Source: Mycobacterium stomatepiae
GTDB lineage: Bacteria; Actinomycetota; Actinomycetes; Mycobacteriales; Mycobacteriaceae
Reading direction: 5' to 3'
NCBI RefSeq assembly: GCF_010731715.1
Contig: NZ_AP022587.1
Coordinates: 372,001-436,000 of the forward strand
Length of the DNA: 64,000 nucleotides
Shown: positions 1-9,490 of the stretch, piece after piece
How the letters are laid out: every line of letters begins with the position of its first letter
How positions within the stretch are numbered: position 1 is the stretch's first letter
Made by a program: the position numbers and the translations under genes
Notes under the pieces: model-generated
The model's input: the letters and a program-made list of their open reading frames with translations, nothing else
Databases searched by the model: none
What the model was told of the DNA's origin: nothing

Positions 1-385
1 CATCGTTGAGTGAGTCCGAGATATCGGCGGTCAGCGATCCGGCCCGCTGCGCAGCGATCAACAGGTTCTGGTTATGAGCGCCAAGCGATATCGCGGCTTC
101 GATCAGCTGGGTAAGGCCCCGCAGGGCGTCTTTGCTGCCGCGAGCAGTTGCGATGGCCGGCGTGAGATCCTGGGCAATGCACTGATCCAGGGCGGCGCGG
201 ACGAGATCACCTTTGGTCGGGAACCTACGATACAGAGTCCGTTCACCGACACCCGCGCGGTGCGCTACCGCTTCCATGGCCGCATCTGGGCCCAATTCGC
301 CGTAGACGTCGCGCGCGGCGCGAAGAATGCGCTCGACGTTGCGCGCCGCGTCCGCCCGCAACTGCCGATCTTCCAGCGCTGTCAT
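1..385 (-). CDS. TetR-family regulator, N-terminal part (runs off window start)
   Basis: Reading the minus strand from ATG at 385 gives about 128 residues without a stop up to the window edge. The first 60 residues form a TetR helix-turn-helix: an AARNVERILRAA helix, then AVAHRAGVGERTLYRRFPTK, the usual recognition helix followed by the F-x-x-K turn. The ligand-binding domain has just begun at the edge. It is divergent from the decayed P450 genes at 479-1992, with three palindromic sites between them, so it probably represses itself and the P450 side. Family assignment is firm; the ligand is unknown. Confidence 0.85.
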   Translation of the reverse strand, partial: MTALEDRQLRADAARNVERILRAARDVYGELGPDAAMEAVAHRAGVGERTLYRRFPTKGDLVRAALDQCIAQDLTPAIATARGSKDALRGLTQLIEAAISLGAHNQNLLIAAQRAGSLTADISDSLND

Positions 386-395
386 CGTCACAGCC

Positions 396-463
396 TAACT
401 GACAGTTGACTGGCGACAACGGCGGTTCTAGGCTCGCATAATTGGCAGATAACTGCCAGGTAA
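396..463. promoter_or_regulatory. Three TetR-type operator palindromes between divergent genes
   Basis: Three copies of a palindrome close to TAACTGnCAGTTA lie between the TetR start (385) and the P450 remnant (479). They are at 396-408 (TAACTGACAGTTG), 439-451 (TAATTGGCAGATA) and 450-462 (TAACTGCCAGGTA). The last two are offset by 11 bp, about one helical turn. This is the expected arrangement for the neighbouring TetR protein; the link is inferred. Confidence 0.6.
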
Positions 464-478
464 CGGGAAACATGGGTT

Positions 479-781
479 ATGTCAACAACTTCCGAAGTGC
501 GCCCTGACGCCGACCTTCCCGTACTGCCCATTCCCCGGGCCGCGCGGGGCCCGCTTGCGCCACCCGCCGAGTTCGGGGACTTGCGGGAACAGCCCGGGTC
601 GCACAAGGCGATGTTTCAGGGCAGCCCGATCTGGGTGGTCGGCCACTACCAGGACATGATGATCGAGAAGGGCGCACCGGCCGATGTGGTGCTCGAATTC
701 GCCTTGCCGGTACCGTCATTGGTGATCGGACGTGGATCCGAACACCCGAAGGCAAGCTCAACGATCGGGAGACTCCGCTGA
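479..781 (+). pseudogene. Cytochrome P450 remnant with internal deletion
   Basis: The 100-residue frame is a truncated copy of the N-terminus of the next gene. Residues 1-59 match its start (ADLPVLPIPRAARGPL versus TDLPVIPVPRAAHCPL). About 88 residues are then missing, and the frame rejoins at MIEKGAPADVV...FALPVPSLVIG before running into unrelated residues. I-helix, ExxR and haem-binding segments are all absent, so it cannot be an active P450. It ends exactly at the start codon of the second copy, so the two are remnants of a tandem P450 duplication. GTG/ATG start near 479 is inferred from the shared N-terminus. Confidence 0.85.
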
Positions 782-1992
782 TGTCAACATCTTCCGATCT
801 GAATCCCGACACGGATCTTCCGGTGATACCGGTACCGCGCGCCGCGCACTGCCCGTTGCATCCGCCTGCTGAGTTCGCCGACTGGCGCCGCGAACCCGGA
901 CTGCGACGGGCCGTGTACCACGGCCAACCGGCCTGGGTGGTGAGCCGGTACCACGACATCCGGGCGGCGCTGGTCGACCCGCGTCTGTCCGCCGATACCA
1001 TTCCGGAGTACCTGCGGCAGAAGAACACCGACAACACGCCGGTCATGTTCGCCCGGGTCGACGACCCCGAGCATCATCGGTTGCGGCGCATGCTGACCGG
1101 CGACTTCACCTTCCGGCGTTGCGAAGCGATGCGGCCCCAGATCCAGGAATTGGTAGACCAGCACCTTGACGAGATGATCCGCACCGGCGCGCCGGCCGAC
1201 CTGGTGCGTGAATTCGCCTTGCCGGTACCGTCATTGGTAATCGCCCTACTGTTGGGGGTGCCGTCCGAAGATCTCGCGTCCTTCCAGCAATACACGGCAG
1301 TCGGGTTGGATACCAGGGCGTCCGACGACGAAAAAGCTCAAGCCGGTGCTGCGATGTTCGGGTACCTGCTGGAATTGGTGGCGCACAAGGAACAAGATCC
1401 GGCCGACGACCTCATCAGCCGCTTGGTCACCGACTACGTCGTGACCGGCTAGCTCAACCGCGAGACGGCGGCCTTCTCCGGGATGACCCTGCTGGTGGCC
1501 GGCCACGAGACCAGCGCCAACATGATTTCGCTGGGAACGGTTGCACTGCTGGAACGTCCCGAGATCTTCAAGCTACTCGGCGACACCGATGATCCCGCCG
1601 TCGTCGCCAACATCGTCGAAGAGCTGATGCGTTATCTGTCCATCGTGCACAGCCAGGTGGATCGGGTGGCGACCGAGGACTTCGAACTGGGCGGCCAGTT
1701 GATCCACGCCGGCGACATGGTCCTGATGAATCTTCCCGCCGGGAATTGGGACGCCGAGTTCACCGACAATCCGGAATTCTTCGATGTGGAACGAAATACC
1801 CGCGGTCACCTGGGCTTTGGTTACGGCGTACACCAATGCGTCGGTGCGAACCTGGCCCGCGTCGAAATGCGGACCGCATTCACCACATTGGCGAGGCGCT
1901 TGCCCGGGCTGAGATTGGCGGTATCGCCGGAGGAGCTGAAATTCAAACAGGCCGATATCTATGGCATGAAAGAACTTCCGGTGAGCTGGTGA
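781..1992 (+). pseudogene. Cytochrome P450 with in-frame amber stop
   Basis: Read through one TAG at 1450-1452, this frame encodes a normal-length bacterial P450 of about 403 residues. It has the I-helix motif AGHETSANM just after the stop, an EELMRY segment for the K-helix ExxR, and the haem loop FGYGVHQCVG with ligand Cys about residue 353. The stop falls in VTG-stop-LNRETAAF, where relatives usually have G-E-L, so a GAG to TAG change is the simplest explanation. As it stands, the first part (residues 1-223) lacks haem ligation. It may be a true nonsense pseudogene or a sequencing error; the neighbouring decayed genes favour the former. The substrate is not predictable. Confidence 0.85.
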
Positions 1993-2651
1993 CGACGTTC
2001 GCAGGCCAATTGAGATTCGACGGTCAGGTCGCCGTCATCACGGGCGCCGGTGGCGGCTTGGGTAAGCAGTACGCGCTGCTGCTGGCCTCTCGTGGTGCGC
2101 GCATCGTCGTCAACGACATCGGCGGCTCGGTGTCCGGGGATGGATCGAGTACCGAAGCGGCGGATGCTGCCGCACAAGAGATCCGCGATCTGGGCGGTGA
2201 CGCCGTCGCGGACAGCCACAGTGGGACCAGTCCGCAAGGTGGACAGGCGATTATCGACACCGCCTTGATACCGGGCGAGTCGACATTCTGATCAACAATG
2301 CCGGAATCGTTCGCGATGCACTGTTCGAGGAGATGGCCGCCGAGGGCGCGAACCACGACATCAGGGTCAACGCCGTGGCCCCGATCGCCTATACGCGGAT
2401 GCTGACACACTCGATCGACGGTGCCGCGCCCCGGCCGGCGCGGTAGCGCAGGCCGTGCTCGACGACCTGACGACCCAGTACCTCAAGAAACTGGATCCGA
2501 GTCTGGTAGCTCCGGTGGCGGCGTATTTGACCCACTAGGATTGTCCGGTGTCGGGTGAAATCTATACCGTTGGCGCAGGGCATGTTTCGCGGTTCTTCGT
2601 CGGACGGACGAAGGGCTTCTACAGTCCCGAGCTGTCAATCGAGGACGGCCC
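1989..2651 (+). pseudogene. Short-chain dehydrogenase (HSD17B4/FabG-like) remnant
   Basis: A GTG at 1989 overlaps the P450 stop and opens an SDR with the Rossmann motif VITGAGGGLGKQYALLLASRG. The frame shifts near 2270, resuming as GRVDILINNAGIVRDALFEEM. A large internal deletion then removes the catalytic Ser/Tyr-x-x-x-Lys region, joining to NHDIRVNAVAP. The C-terminal part is in another frame (LDPSLVAPVAAYLTH, a TAG at 2536-2538, then DCPVSGEIYTVGAG). So there is at least one frameshift, one deletion and one nonsense codon. The family tail suggests a fatty-acid or steroid 3-hydroxyacyl-CoA dehydrogenase ancestor. It is clearly non-functional. Confidence 0.85.
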
Positions 2652-2670
2652 AGCAAGCGAATTAGCGGCC

Positions 2671-3678
2671 CTACTCGCGCCCTGCCGACACCCAGCTGAG
2701 GTCCTCGAAGCGGTCGCCGGTAACCACGGACCCGGCAGAGTCCAGCGCCGCCATTTGTTCTGGTGTCAGGGTGACCGCGAGCGAGCCGGCGTTCTCGTCC
2801 ACTCGCGTTGCCCGACGAGTACCGGGGATCGGGACGCTGGTGACGCCCAGCTGTTCGCCGCGCTGACGCAGCCAGGCCAGTGCTACCTGCGCGCCGGTTG
2901 CGTCTTGCTCCTCCGCGATGGACGTCACCACGTCCACGACTGCGAGATTCGCATCCAGGGCACCCTGCGCGAATCGTGGCATCCGGCTTCGGAAGTCGGC
3001 CGACGACGACAGGTCGGCGACAGAGCGGACCGTCCCGGTGAGGAAGCCGCGCCCCAGCGGCGAATACGGCACGAACCCGACGCCTAACTCGGCGGCGGCC
3101 GATACCACATTGCGCTCGACGTCGCGGCTCCGCACCGACCATTCGCTTTGCACGGCCGCGATCGGGTGTACCGCGACCGCCGCGCGCAGCTCGTCGGCGG
3201 TCACCTCGGACAATCCGAGATGCCGCACCTTGCCGGCGGCCACCAGCTCCGCCATTGCGCCGACCGTCTCCTCGATCGGGACGTCGAGGTCGCGCCGGTG
3301 CATGTAGTACAGATCGATGACGTCGGTGTTCAGTCGTTGCAGGCTTTCGTCGATGCACTCATGGACATACCCGGCGTCTCCCCGCACCGCCCGGGAACCG
3401 TCCAGCGGATTGCCGGCGATACCGAATTTCGTTGCCAGAGTTACCTCGTCGCGGCGGTTCGCCAGCAGGTTGGCGATCAGCCGTTCGTTCTCCCCGCCGC
3501 CGTAGATGTTGGCGGTGTCGATGAAGGTGACGCCCCGGTCGAGGCAATGATTCAGGGTGGCAAGTGATTCGGCGTCGTCGACCTCGCCGTAGACCGGCGT
3601 CAGCGCCATCGCGCCGAATCCGATCGCGCTGACGCTCAGCCCGTCACCAAGGTCGACGGTGGGAATTGCAATAGGCAT
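2671..3678 (-). CDS. Aldo/keto reductase
   Basis: This 335-residue NADPH-dependent aldo-keto reductase is of the YghZ/AKR13-like TIM-barrel type. GFGAMALTPVYG opens the barrel, FIDTANIYG carries the catalytic Asp/Tyr, LATKFG the catalytic Lys and LYYMHRRD the catalytic His. [15 protein letters not shown] and SVPIPGTRRATRVDEN bind the cofactor. ATG at 3678 was chosen over upstream in-frame codons because the family begins with a short PTVDLGDGLSVSAIGFG lead. It is convergent with the decayed SDR and is not obviously part of an operon. The physiological carbonyl substrate is unknown. A related reductase sits at 54869. Confidence 0.9.
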   Translation of the reverse strand: MPIAIPTVDLGDGLSVSAIGFGAMALTPVYGEVDDAESLATLNHCLDRGVTFIDTANIYGGGENERLIANLLANRRDEVTLATKFGIAGNPLDGSRAVRGDAGYVHECIDESLQRLNTDVIDLYYMHRRDLDVPIEETVGAMAELVAAGKVRHLGLSEVTADELRAAVAVHPIAAVQSEWSVRSRDVERNVVSAAAELGVGFVPYSPLGRGFLTGTVRSVADLSSSADFRSRMPRFAQGALDANLAVVDVVTSIAEEQDATGAQVALAWLRQRGEQLGVTSVPIPGTRRATRVDENAGSLAVTLTPEQMAALDSAGSVVTGDRFEDLSWVSAGRE

Positions 3679-3736
3679 GGCTGTCCTCCTCGCCCGGGTC
3701 CGACGTGATGAACACCGGCACTGCGTCAAAAAATCC

Positions 3737-4441
3737 TCAGCAGCCGAACGCGATCCCGATGCCGTCGGGTGGCGGCACCGACCGCAGGCAGCCGAACTGC
3801 TGGATCCCCGCGCCGCCGAACCGCGCGGCCGACTGGCGGGCGTAGTTCACGCAGAACAGGCCGGCCTGGTCGGCGCGGCAGCGGTAGTCGTCGTAGGACA
3901 ACGTGTCCCCGCTTGCCAACTCGGCGCCATTGCCGTTGACGAACGGACCCGGATCGGCGCGGGCGGCCCCGACCTGCAGGTTCGCTCCGTCGAAGGTCAC
4001 CCAGCCGCCCTTCCATTCGCCGTAGGCCGTGTCCGGCCGGGGCGGGGGATTGGCCAGGTCGACCAGACAGATCAGCGCGCCGCCGGTATGCGCGGAATCC
4101 GTCGTGCACGCGACGGGGCGGCCTGGCGGGTTGGCCGCCACGGTGAACGCGACGTCGTTGCCGAGTTGCGTGGTGACTCCGTCGCGGGTAACGGCGTGAT
4201 AGCGGGCCGGATCGGTGGGATGACCTGCCTCGATCCAAGCGATGACGTCCGAGATCGGCGCGCCCGCCGCCGGTGCGGCAGCGGGCCCTGGCGGCTTGTT
4301 CCCCGGCGAGACCGTGCTGGTCGGGGAGAAACCCGACACCGCCGTCGTGTTCGGGGTCTGGCTCTGCGCGGATTGGCCCCCGCCGCCGTGCGAGCATCCG
4401 GCCACCAGTACCGAGAGTGTGACCAACGCGGCCATTCGCAT
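3737..4441 (-). CDS. lppI: Lipoprotein LppI
   Basis: This secreted lipoprotein of 234 residues has the signal MRMAALVTLSVLVAGC with lipobox LVAGC, followed by a Ser/Gly/Pro-rich linker to about residue 60. The globular domain holds several cysteines (ACTTDS, ALICLVD, DYRCRAD, LFCVNYARQ, FGCL). It is divergent from the lipT-type carboxylesterase at 4520. That is the arrangement of Rv2046 (lppI) and Rv2045c (lipT) in M. tuberculosis, which supports the name. Its function is not established. The 78-bp gap to lipT must hold both promoters. Confidence 0.8.
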   Translation of the reverse strand: MRMAALVTLSVLVAGCSHGGGGQSAQSQTPNTTAVSGFSPTSTVSPGNKPPGPAAAPAAGAPISDVIAWIEAGHPTDPARYHAVTRDGVTTQLGNDVAFTVAANPPGRPVACTTDSAHTGGALICLVDLANPPPRPDTAYGEWKGGWVTFDGANLQVGAARADPGPFVNGNGAELASGDTLSYDDYRCRADQAGLFCVNYARQSAARFGGAGIQQFGCLRSVPPPDGIGIAFGC

Positions 4442-4519
4442 CCCAACAGGCTATCCGTCACACTGCGGATTTAGTCGCTCCGCGCGCCCTACATACGTAG
4501 TGTCGGCTACCGTCGGCGT

Positions 4520-6025
4520 ATGCACGAGCGCACTATCCGCGCACGCACCGCCAACGGCATCGTCGAAGGCTTCAGCCGAGATGGCGTCAACCGCTGGCGT
4601 TTCATTCCCTATGCCCGCCCGCCCCTCGGGCGGCTGCGCTTTCGGGCGCCGCAACCGGTGCAGCCCTGGTCGGGTGTGCGTCATTGCCACGGGTTCACCA
4701 GCTGCGCGCCCCAACAGCGGCGTTACACGATGCTCGGTGTCGGCAGATACCAGCCGATGAGCGAGGACTGCCTCACCCTCAACGTCGTCGCGCCGGAAGC
4801 AGACCACGACGGACCCCTGCCGGTCATGGTCTTCATCCACGGCGGCGGGTACATCCTGGGCAGCTCGGCCGTCCCGCTCTACGACGGTGCGGCACTGGCC
4901 CGCCGCGGTTGTGTGTACGTGTCGGTCAACTACCGGCTGGGCGCGCTGGGATGTCTTGACCTATCGTCCTTGTCCACCGCGGACACCACCATCGACAGCA
5001 ACCTCTACCTGCGCGACCTGGTGATGGCGTTGCGGTGGATCCGCGAGAACATCGCGGGATTCGGCGGTGATCCCGGCAATGTCACCATCTTCGGCGAGAG
5101 CGCGGGCGCCTGCATCACCGCCACGTTGTTGGCCGTGCCGGCCGCCGAAGGCCTGTTCGCCCGGGCGATTTCCGAAAGTCCGGCGTCCGGGCTGGTGCGT
5201 TCGAAAGAGGTTTCGGCCCAGTTCGCGGCACGATTCGCCAACCTGCTCGGCGCGCGCCCCGAGGATGCCGCCAACGCGTTGATGCAGGCATCGCCGGCCC
5301 ACCTCGTCGAGGCCCAGCACCGGCTGATCGACCAGGGCATGGAGAGCAGACTGGGCGCCTTCCCGATCGGCCCGGTCATCGGCGACGACTGCCTGCCCGA
5401 AGACCCGGTCGAGGCGATGGAGTCCGGTCGGGCGCATCGGGTCCCGCTCATCGTGGGCACCAACGCCGAAGAAGGTCGGCTGTTCACCCGGTTCCTCAAA
5501 ATGCTGCCCACCAATCAATCGATGATCGAAGAGTTGCTCGCCGACGCGGAACCGGCTGCCCGCGAACGCATTACCGCGGCATACCCGGGGTACCCGTCGT
5601 CCTCGGCGTGCATCCAGCTGGGTGGTGACTTCGCGTTCAGCTCGGCGGCCTGGCAGCTCGCCGAGGCGCACAGCGGCCATGCGCCCACGTACTTGTATCG
5701 CTACGACTACGCACCGCGGATGCTGCGCTGGTCGGGGTTGGGCGCGACCCATGCCACCGAGCTGCTGGCCGTGTTCGATTTCTATCGAACCCGACTCGGC
5801 TCGTTGCTGACCGCGGCGGCCGATCAGCGCGCCGCACTTCGGGTTAGCAACCAGGTGCAACGCCGGTGGCGAGCGTTCAGCCGCACCGGTATTCCGGGCG
5901 ACGACTGGCCCGCCTACACCGTCGACGACCGCGCGGTGATGGTCTTCGACCGTAAGAGCCGCATCGAGTTCGATCCGCACCCGCTTCGCCGGATGGCATG
6001 GGCAGGCTTCTCTTTGGCGCAGTGA
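4520..6025 (+). CDS. lipT: Type-B carboxylesterase LipT
   Basis: This 501-residue alpha/beta-hydrolase of the carboxylesterase type-B family hydrolyses carboxylic esters. The oxyanion-hole motif HGGGYILGS is near residue 107, the nucleophile elbow FGESAGA has Ser194, and the family segment SEDCLTLNV is present. The acid follows in GTNAEEGRLF and the His in GATHATELLAVF. No signal peptide is seen, so it is probably cytoplasmic or cell-associated. It sits divergent from lppI, as in M. tuberculosis. The frame is intact from ATG 4520, unlike several neighbours. The natural ester is unknown. Confidence 0.88.
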   Translation: MHERTIRARTANGIVEGFSRDGVNRWRFIPYARPPLGRLRFRAPQPVQPWSGVRHCHGFTSCAPQQRRYTMLGVGRYQPMSEDCLTLNVVAPEADHDGPLPVMVFIHGGGYILGSSAVPLYDGAALARRGCVYVSVNYRLGALGCLDLSSLSTADTTIDSNLYLRDLVMALRWIRENIAGFGGDPGNVTIFGESAGACITATLLAVPAAEGLFARAISESPASGLVRSKEVSAQFAARFANLLGARPEDAANALMQASPAHLVEAQHRLIDQGMESRLGAFPIGPVIGDDCLPEDPVEAMESGRAHRVPLIVGTNAEEGRLFTRFLKMLPTNQSMIEELLADAEPAARERITAAYPGYPSSSACIQLGGDFAFSSAAWQLAEAHSGHAPTYLYRYDYAPRMLRWSGLGATHATELLAVFDFYRTRLGSLLTAAADQRAALRVSNQVQRRWRAFSRTGIPGDDWPAYTVDDRAVMVFDRKSRIEFDPHPLRRMAWAGFSLAQ

Positions 6026-6068
6026 CCTGGCACGCTAAACCGTCAGCGAAATTCGGCAGAGGACGTCA

Positions 6069-8063
6069 ATGCAGACCCAGCCAGTCGAACGACCCAGTGA
6101 TCTCACGGCTTCGTGGCTGACCGCCGCGATCGGCGCCGGAGAGGTCGCCGCATTCGAAACCGAGCGCATCGGCACCGGCCAGATGAGCGAGTGCTACCGC
6201 GTGCGCCTGCGCTACTCCGACGGCGCCGCGGGACCCGAGTCAGTGGTGTTGAAGGTCGCGGCCAGCGATCCGGTGAGTCGGCAAACCGGGCTGGCGCTGG
6301 GCCTCTACGAGCGCGAAGTTCGCTTCTACGGCGACATCGCGCCCCGCCTGGGCGGCCCGATCGCGCCGTGCTATCACGCCGCGATCGACACCTCGACGGG
6401 AGTCTTCGATCTGCTGCTCGGCGATGCCGTTCCGGCCGTCGTCGGCAACGAAATCGCCGGTGCCACAATCGAACAGGCCACAATCGGAGTCGTCGAGCTG
6501 GGCCGGCTGCACGGCCCGCTACTCGGCGATACGTCGCTGGCCGACGCGTAGTGGCTCAACCGCGACACTCCGCTCAACCAATCCATGATCGCGCCGCTCT
6601 ACGCCGGTTTCCTCGACCGCTATGGCGACCAGATCGCGCCGTCGCACCGGATGGTGTGCGAGCGCCTGGTGGGCGCGTTCGACGCCTACCAGGCCGCCGA
6701 AGCGCAGCGCAACGCGATCCAGGGCCTGGTTCACGGCGACTACCGGTTGGACAACATGTTGTTCGGCGCCGAGGGGGCCGACCGCGCGTTGACCGTCGTC
6801 GATTGGCAGACCGTCTCCTGGGGCCCGCCGTTGACCGACTTGGCCTATTTCCTGGGCTGCGCCTTGCCGGCGGAGGATCGCCGGGCGCACTACGACGCGT
6901 TGCTGCGGGCCTACCACGAGGCGCTCGGGCCGCAAGCGCCGATCACGCTCGCCGACATCGCCGAAGGTGTTCGCCGGCAGGCCTTTTTCGGCGTGATGAT
7001 GGCGATCGTCTCGTCGATGCTGGTGGAACGTACCGAGCGCGGCGACCAGATGTTCATGACGATGCTGCAACGGCACTGCGATCACGTGCTCGATACCGAC
7101 GCTTTGGCGACGCTGCCGAATGCCGTGGCCCCGGAGCCGCTCCGGCCGTCGGAAGACGACGAACTCGCGCATGCGCCGACGGACGAACCGTTGTGGAGTG
7201 AGAGCTGGTACGCCGACTTCGTCGATGCGGCACAGGGATTCGGCGGCTGGTTCCGAATCGGTCTGGTGGCCAACCAGCGGGCCGCCTGGGTTCAGGTGCT
7301 GCTGTGCGGACCCGACCTTCCGACCGTGGCCGTGCTGGATTACGAAGTTCCGCTGCCCGAGGATCCGTGGGTGTTGTCCACCGATGCCTTGGAAATCGCC
7401 CACTCCGCCGACGTGCCGCTGCGGACCTACCGTGTGGACGTGCGGGCGCGGGGTCAGTCCTACGCCGACCCGTCGGCGATATTGCGCGGCGAGCCGGGAA
7501 CGCCCGTCGACATGACGATGAACCTGGTGTGGGCCACCGACGGCGCTCCTTACAAGTACCGGGTGACCACCCGCTACGAAATCCCTTGCACGGTAACGGG
7601 AACCGTCACCGTGAATGATAAATTCTACCGCATGGATTCCGTTGCGGGACAACGTGATCACTCGTGGGGCGTCCGCGATTGGTGGAGCATGGACTGGATG
7701 TGGAGCGCGCTGCACCTCGGCGACGGCACGCACCTGCACGGGCTGGACATCAACATCCCGAATGTTCCCCCGGTGGGCATCGGCTACATCCAGGACTCCG
7801 ACCGAAACGTCACCGAACTCCACACGGTGACTAACCCACGATCCTTCGGCGCCAACGGTTTACCACTCAAGATGACGTTGGGCCTGGACCCCGGCGGGCT
7901 CACCGGTGAGGTGGATATCCGTGGTCATGCGCCGGTGCTGCTTACCGGCCCTGAAGGACAGGTGAGCGAGTTCGCCCGGGCCTGGGTCAGCATCGACACC
8001 GCGGACGGCCGCACCGGCGTCGGCTGGATGGAATGGAACCGCAATCTCGCGCGACAGACCTAG
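6069..8063 (+). pseudogene. APH-type phosphotransferase fused to a DUF7064-like domain, amber-interrupted
   Basis: Read through one TAG at 6549-6551, this is a 664-residue fusion. Residues 1 to about 350 form an aminoglycoside/choline-kinase-like phosphotransferase with HGDYRLDNMLFG (catalytic loop) and VVDWQTVSWGPPLTDLAYF (metal-binding DxD-type segment). Residues about 370-664 form a beta-rich CrtC/AttH-like domain with GQRDHSWGVRDWWSMDW. The stop lies in LADA-stop-WLNRDTPL, where Glu would fit. It follows lipT by 43 bp. The same two domains occur as separate genes at 55848, 57872 and 58939. It may be a one-base nonsense mutation or a sequencing error; downstream ATG 6585 could still yield a kinase lacking its N-lobe. 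Confidence 0.82.
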
Positions 8064-8090
8064 GTTGATCCCGATCCCGGCGGCGGGCCC

Positions 8091-8597
8091 GTGGTGGTGA
8101 TGGGTGTCTCCGGATCGGGCAAGTCGACGGTAGGTTCCGCACTCGCGCAACGGTTGTGTGTGCCCTTCGTCGACGCCGACAGTTTGCATCCGCCCGCGAA
8201 GGTCGCGAAGATGACGGCCGGGCAACCACTTGACGACGAGGATCGCCGTCCGTGGCTCGAGCGAGTCGGAGAGTGGCTGGCCGATCACCGCGACGGCGGG
8301 GTAGCGAGCTGCTCAGCGCTCAGGCGCGCCTACCGCGACCAGTTGCGGGCACACTGTCCGCGTGTCGTGTTCCTTCATCTGAGGGGTTCACCGCGTCTCA
8401 TCGGCGAGCGGTTGGCGTCCAGGCCGGACCATTTCATGCCGCCCGCGTTGTTGCGGTCACAATTCGACGCGCTGGAACCGCTGGGCGACGACGAGTTCGG
8501 GGTCACCGTGGATATCGGTCAAGGGGTCGGCGCGATCGTCGACACGTTTCTGACGGGCTCGGCGATTACCAGGGACGCTTGCGGCGACGAGTCTTGA
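8091..8597 (+). CDS. gntK: Gluconokinase
   Basis: This 168-residue P-loop kinase of the GntK family phosphorylates D-gluconate to 6-phosphogluconate. The P-loop MGVSGSGKSTVG follows directly after the start. VDADSLHPPAKVAKM is the gluconate-binding segment with the family Asp and His, and SCSALRRAYRDQLR and RPDHFMPPALLRSQ are the lid and substrate signatures. The start is GTG 8091 (or 8094); no other start codon lies between it and the preceding TAG at 8061, with which it is in frame. Its 3' end overlaps the convergent DoxX pseudogene by about 30 bp. No gluconate transporter is nearby. Confidence 0.85.
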   Translation: MVVMGVSGSGKSTVGSALAQRLCVPFVDADSLHPPAKVAKMTAGQPLDDEDRRPWLERVGEWLADHRDGGVASCSALRRAYRDQLRAHCPRVVFLHLRGSPRLIGERLASRPDHFMPPALLRSQFDALEPLGDDEFGVTVDIGQGVGAIVDTFLTGSAITRDACGDES

Positions 8598-9412
8598 CCT
8601 GCCCGCCGACTCGTTCGCGCGCCGCGTCGGCCAGCTCCTCGCTACGTACCCGCGCCTCGCTGGCCAGCTTCTCGCCGCGCTTGCGCGCCTTTTCGGCCCG
8701 CTCGGCCAACTCGTCGGCCAGCTTTTCGCCTCGCTCGCGGGCCTTCTTGGCCAGCGGAGCTCCACGCTCGGCGGCGGCGCTGGCGAGTTCGCGGCCCCGG
8801 TCCAGGGCGACCTCGGCGTACGGCGCGCCCCGTTCGGCTGCCGTGCTGGCCAGTTCGCGACCGCGTTCGGCGCCGACGTGCAGTCCGGTGCGCGATCCGT
8901 TCGCCGAGCTCACTGAAATCGGCGTCATCGGATCCCGGTAGCGAAGAGGACACCCGCTCAGAGAGACGCTCGGCCGCTTGACGCCCACGCCATCCCAGCG
9001 AGGGCTTGCCCGCGGTATCGGCGGAGGCGATCATCAACCCGCCCACCAGGCTCAGGTCCTTCAAGAACCCGCGACGCAGCTCGGCTTTGCGCTCGGGGTC
9101 CGTCTCGGTCCAGAAGGAGTAAGTGCCGAGGTTCGCCGGTATCACCGTCAACGCCAGCACCGCCGAGGCGACGCGCGGCAGTTTCCCGGTGGCGAGCAAC
9201 AGCCCGCCCCCGATCTGCACACCGGCGGTGATCTGGGCGAAGGTTTGCGGGTCGGTCGGCGCGTAGCGGGCCGCCTGATCCGGCAGCGCCTGTAGACCGT
9301 CGACCGCCGGCGCCGCCGCTTCCGCGGCAGCTTTGGGATTGAGCAGCGATTCAACTCCTTGGCCGATAAAGGCAACCGACAACAGGGGGCGCGCGATTCT
9401 GCGGATGACCAT
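8566..9412 (-). pseudogene. DoxX-family membrane protein with repeat tail, frameshifted
   Basis: ATG 9412 opens a DoxX protein (MVIRRIARPLLSVAFIGQG, then GVQIGGGLLLATGKLPRVAS and FLKDLSLVGGLMIASAD) with four membrane segments. The frame shifts around 8885-8900, inside GERIAHRT. In the other frame the tail continues as a highly charged repeat (ERGRELASTAAERGAPYAE, DRGRELASAAAERGAPLAK, ERGEKLADELAERAEKARK) to a TAA at 8566-8568. The repeat is compositionally coherent, so it is real coding sequence that has slipped frame. Unrepaired, the protein would end in arginine-rich nonsense. Function is unknown; DoxX proteins are linked to quinone and thiol redox. Confidence 0.72.
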
Positions 9413-9490
9413 GGCAGGAGGGTTACCCGGGGAGTCGGCAAACAAACCGATCCGCCCGTCGCCGCTGTTAACGGCTATATGGTGGAGCGC

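Noticed and set aside
2483..3358. Long antisense frames (for example 2483-3358, 6113-7201, 9835-10030, 54700-55443)
   Set aside because: They are arginine/proline-rich shadows of real genes in other frames, typical of high-GC DNA.
1450..6551. Amber (TAG) codons at apparent Glu positions as evidence of stop-codon recoding
   Set aside because: The SDR with an amber codon also has a frameshift and a deletion, and intact genes here (for example those ending at 8063 and 21476) end in TAG, so decay or sequencing error is simpler.
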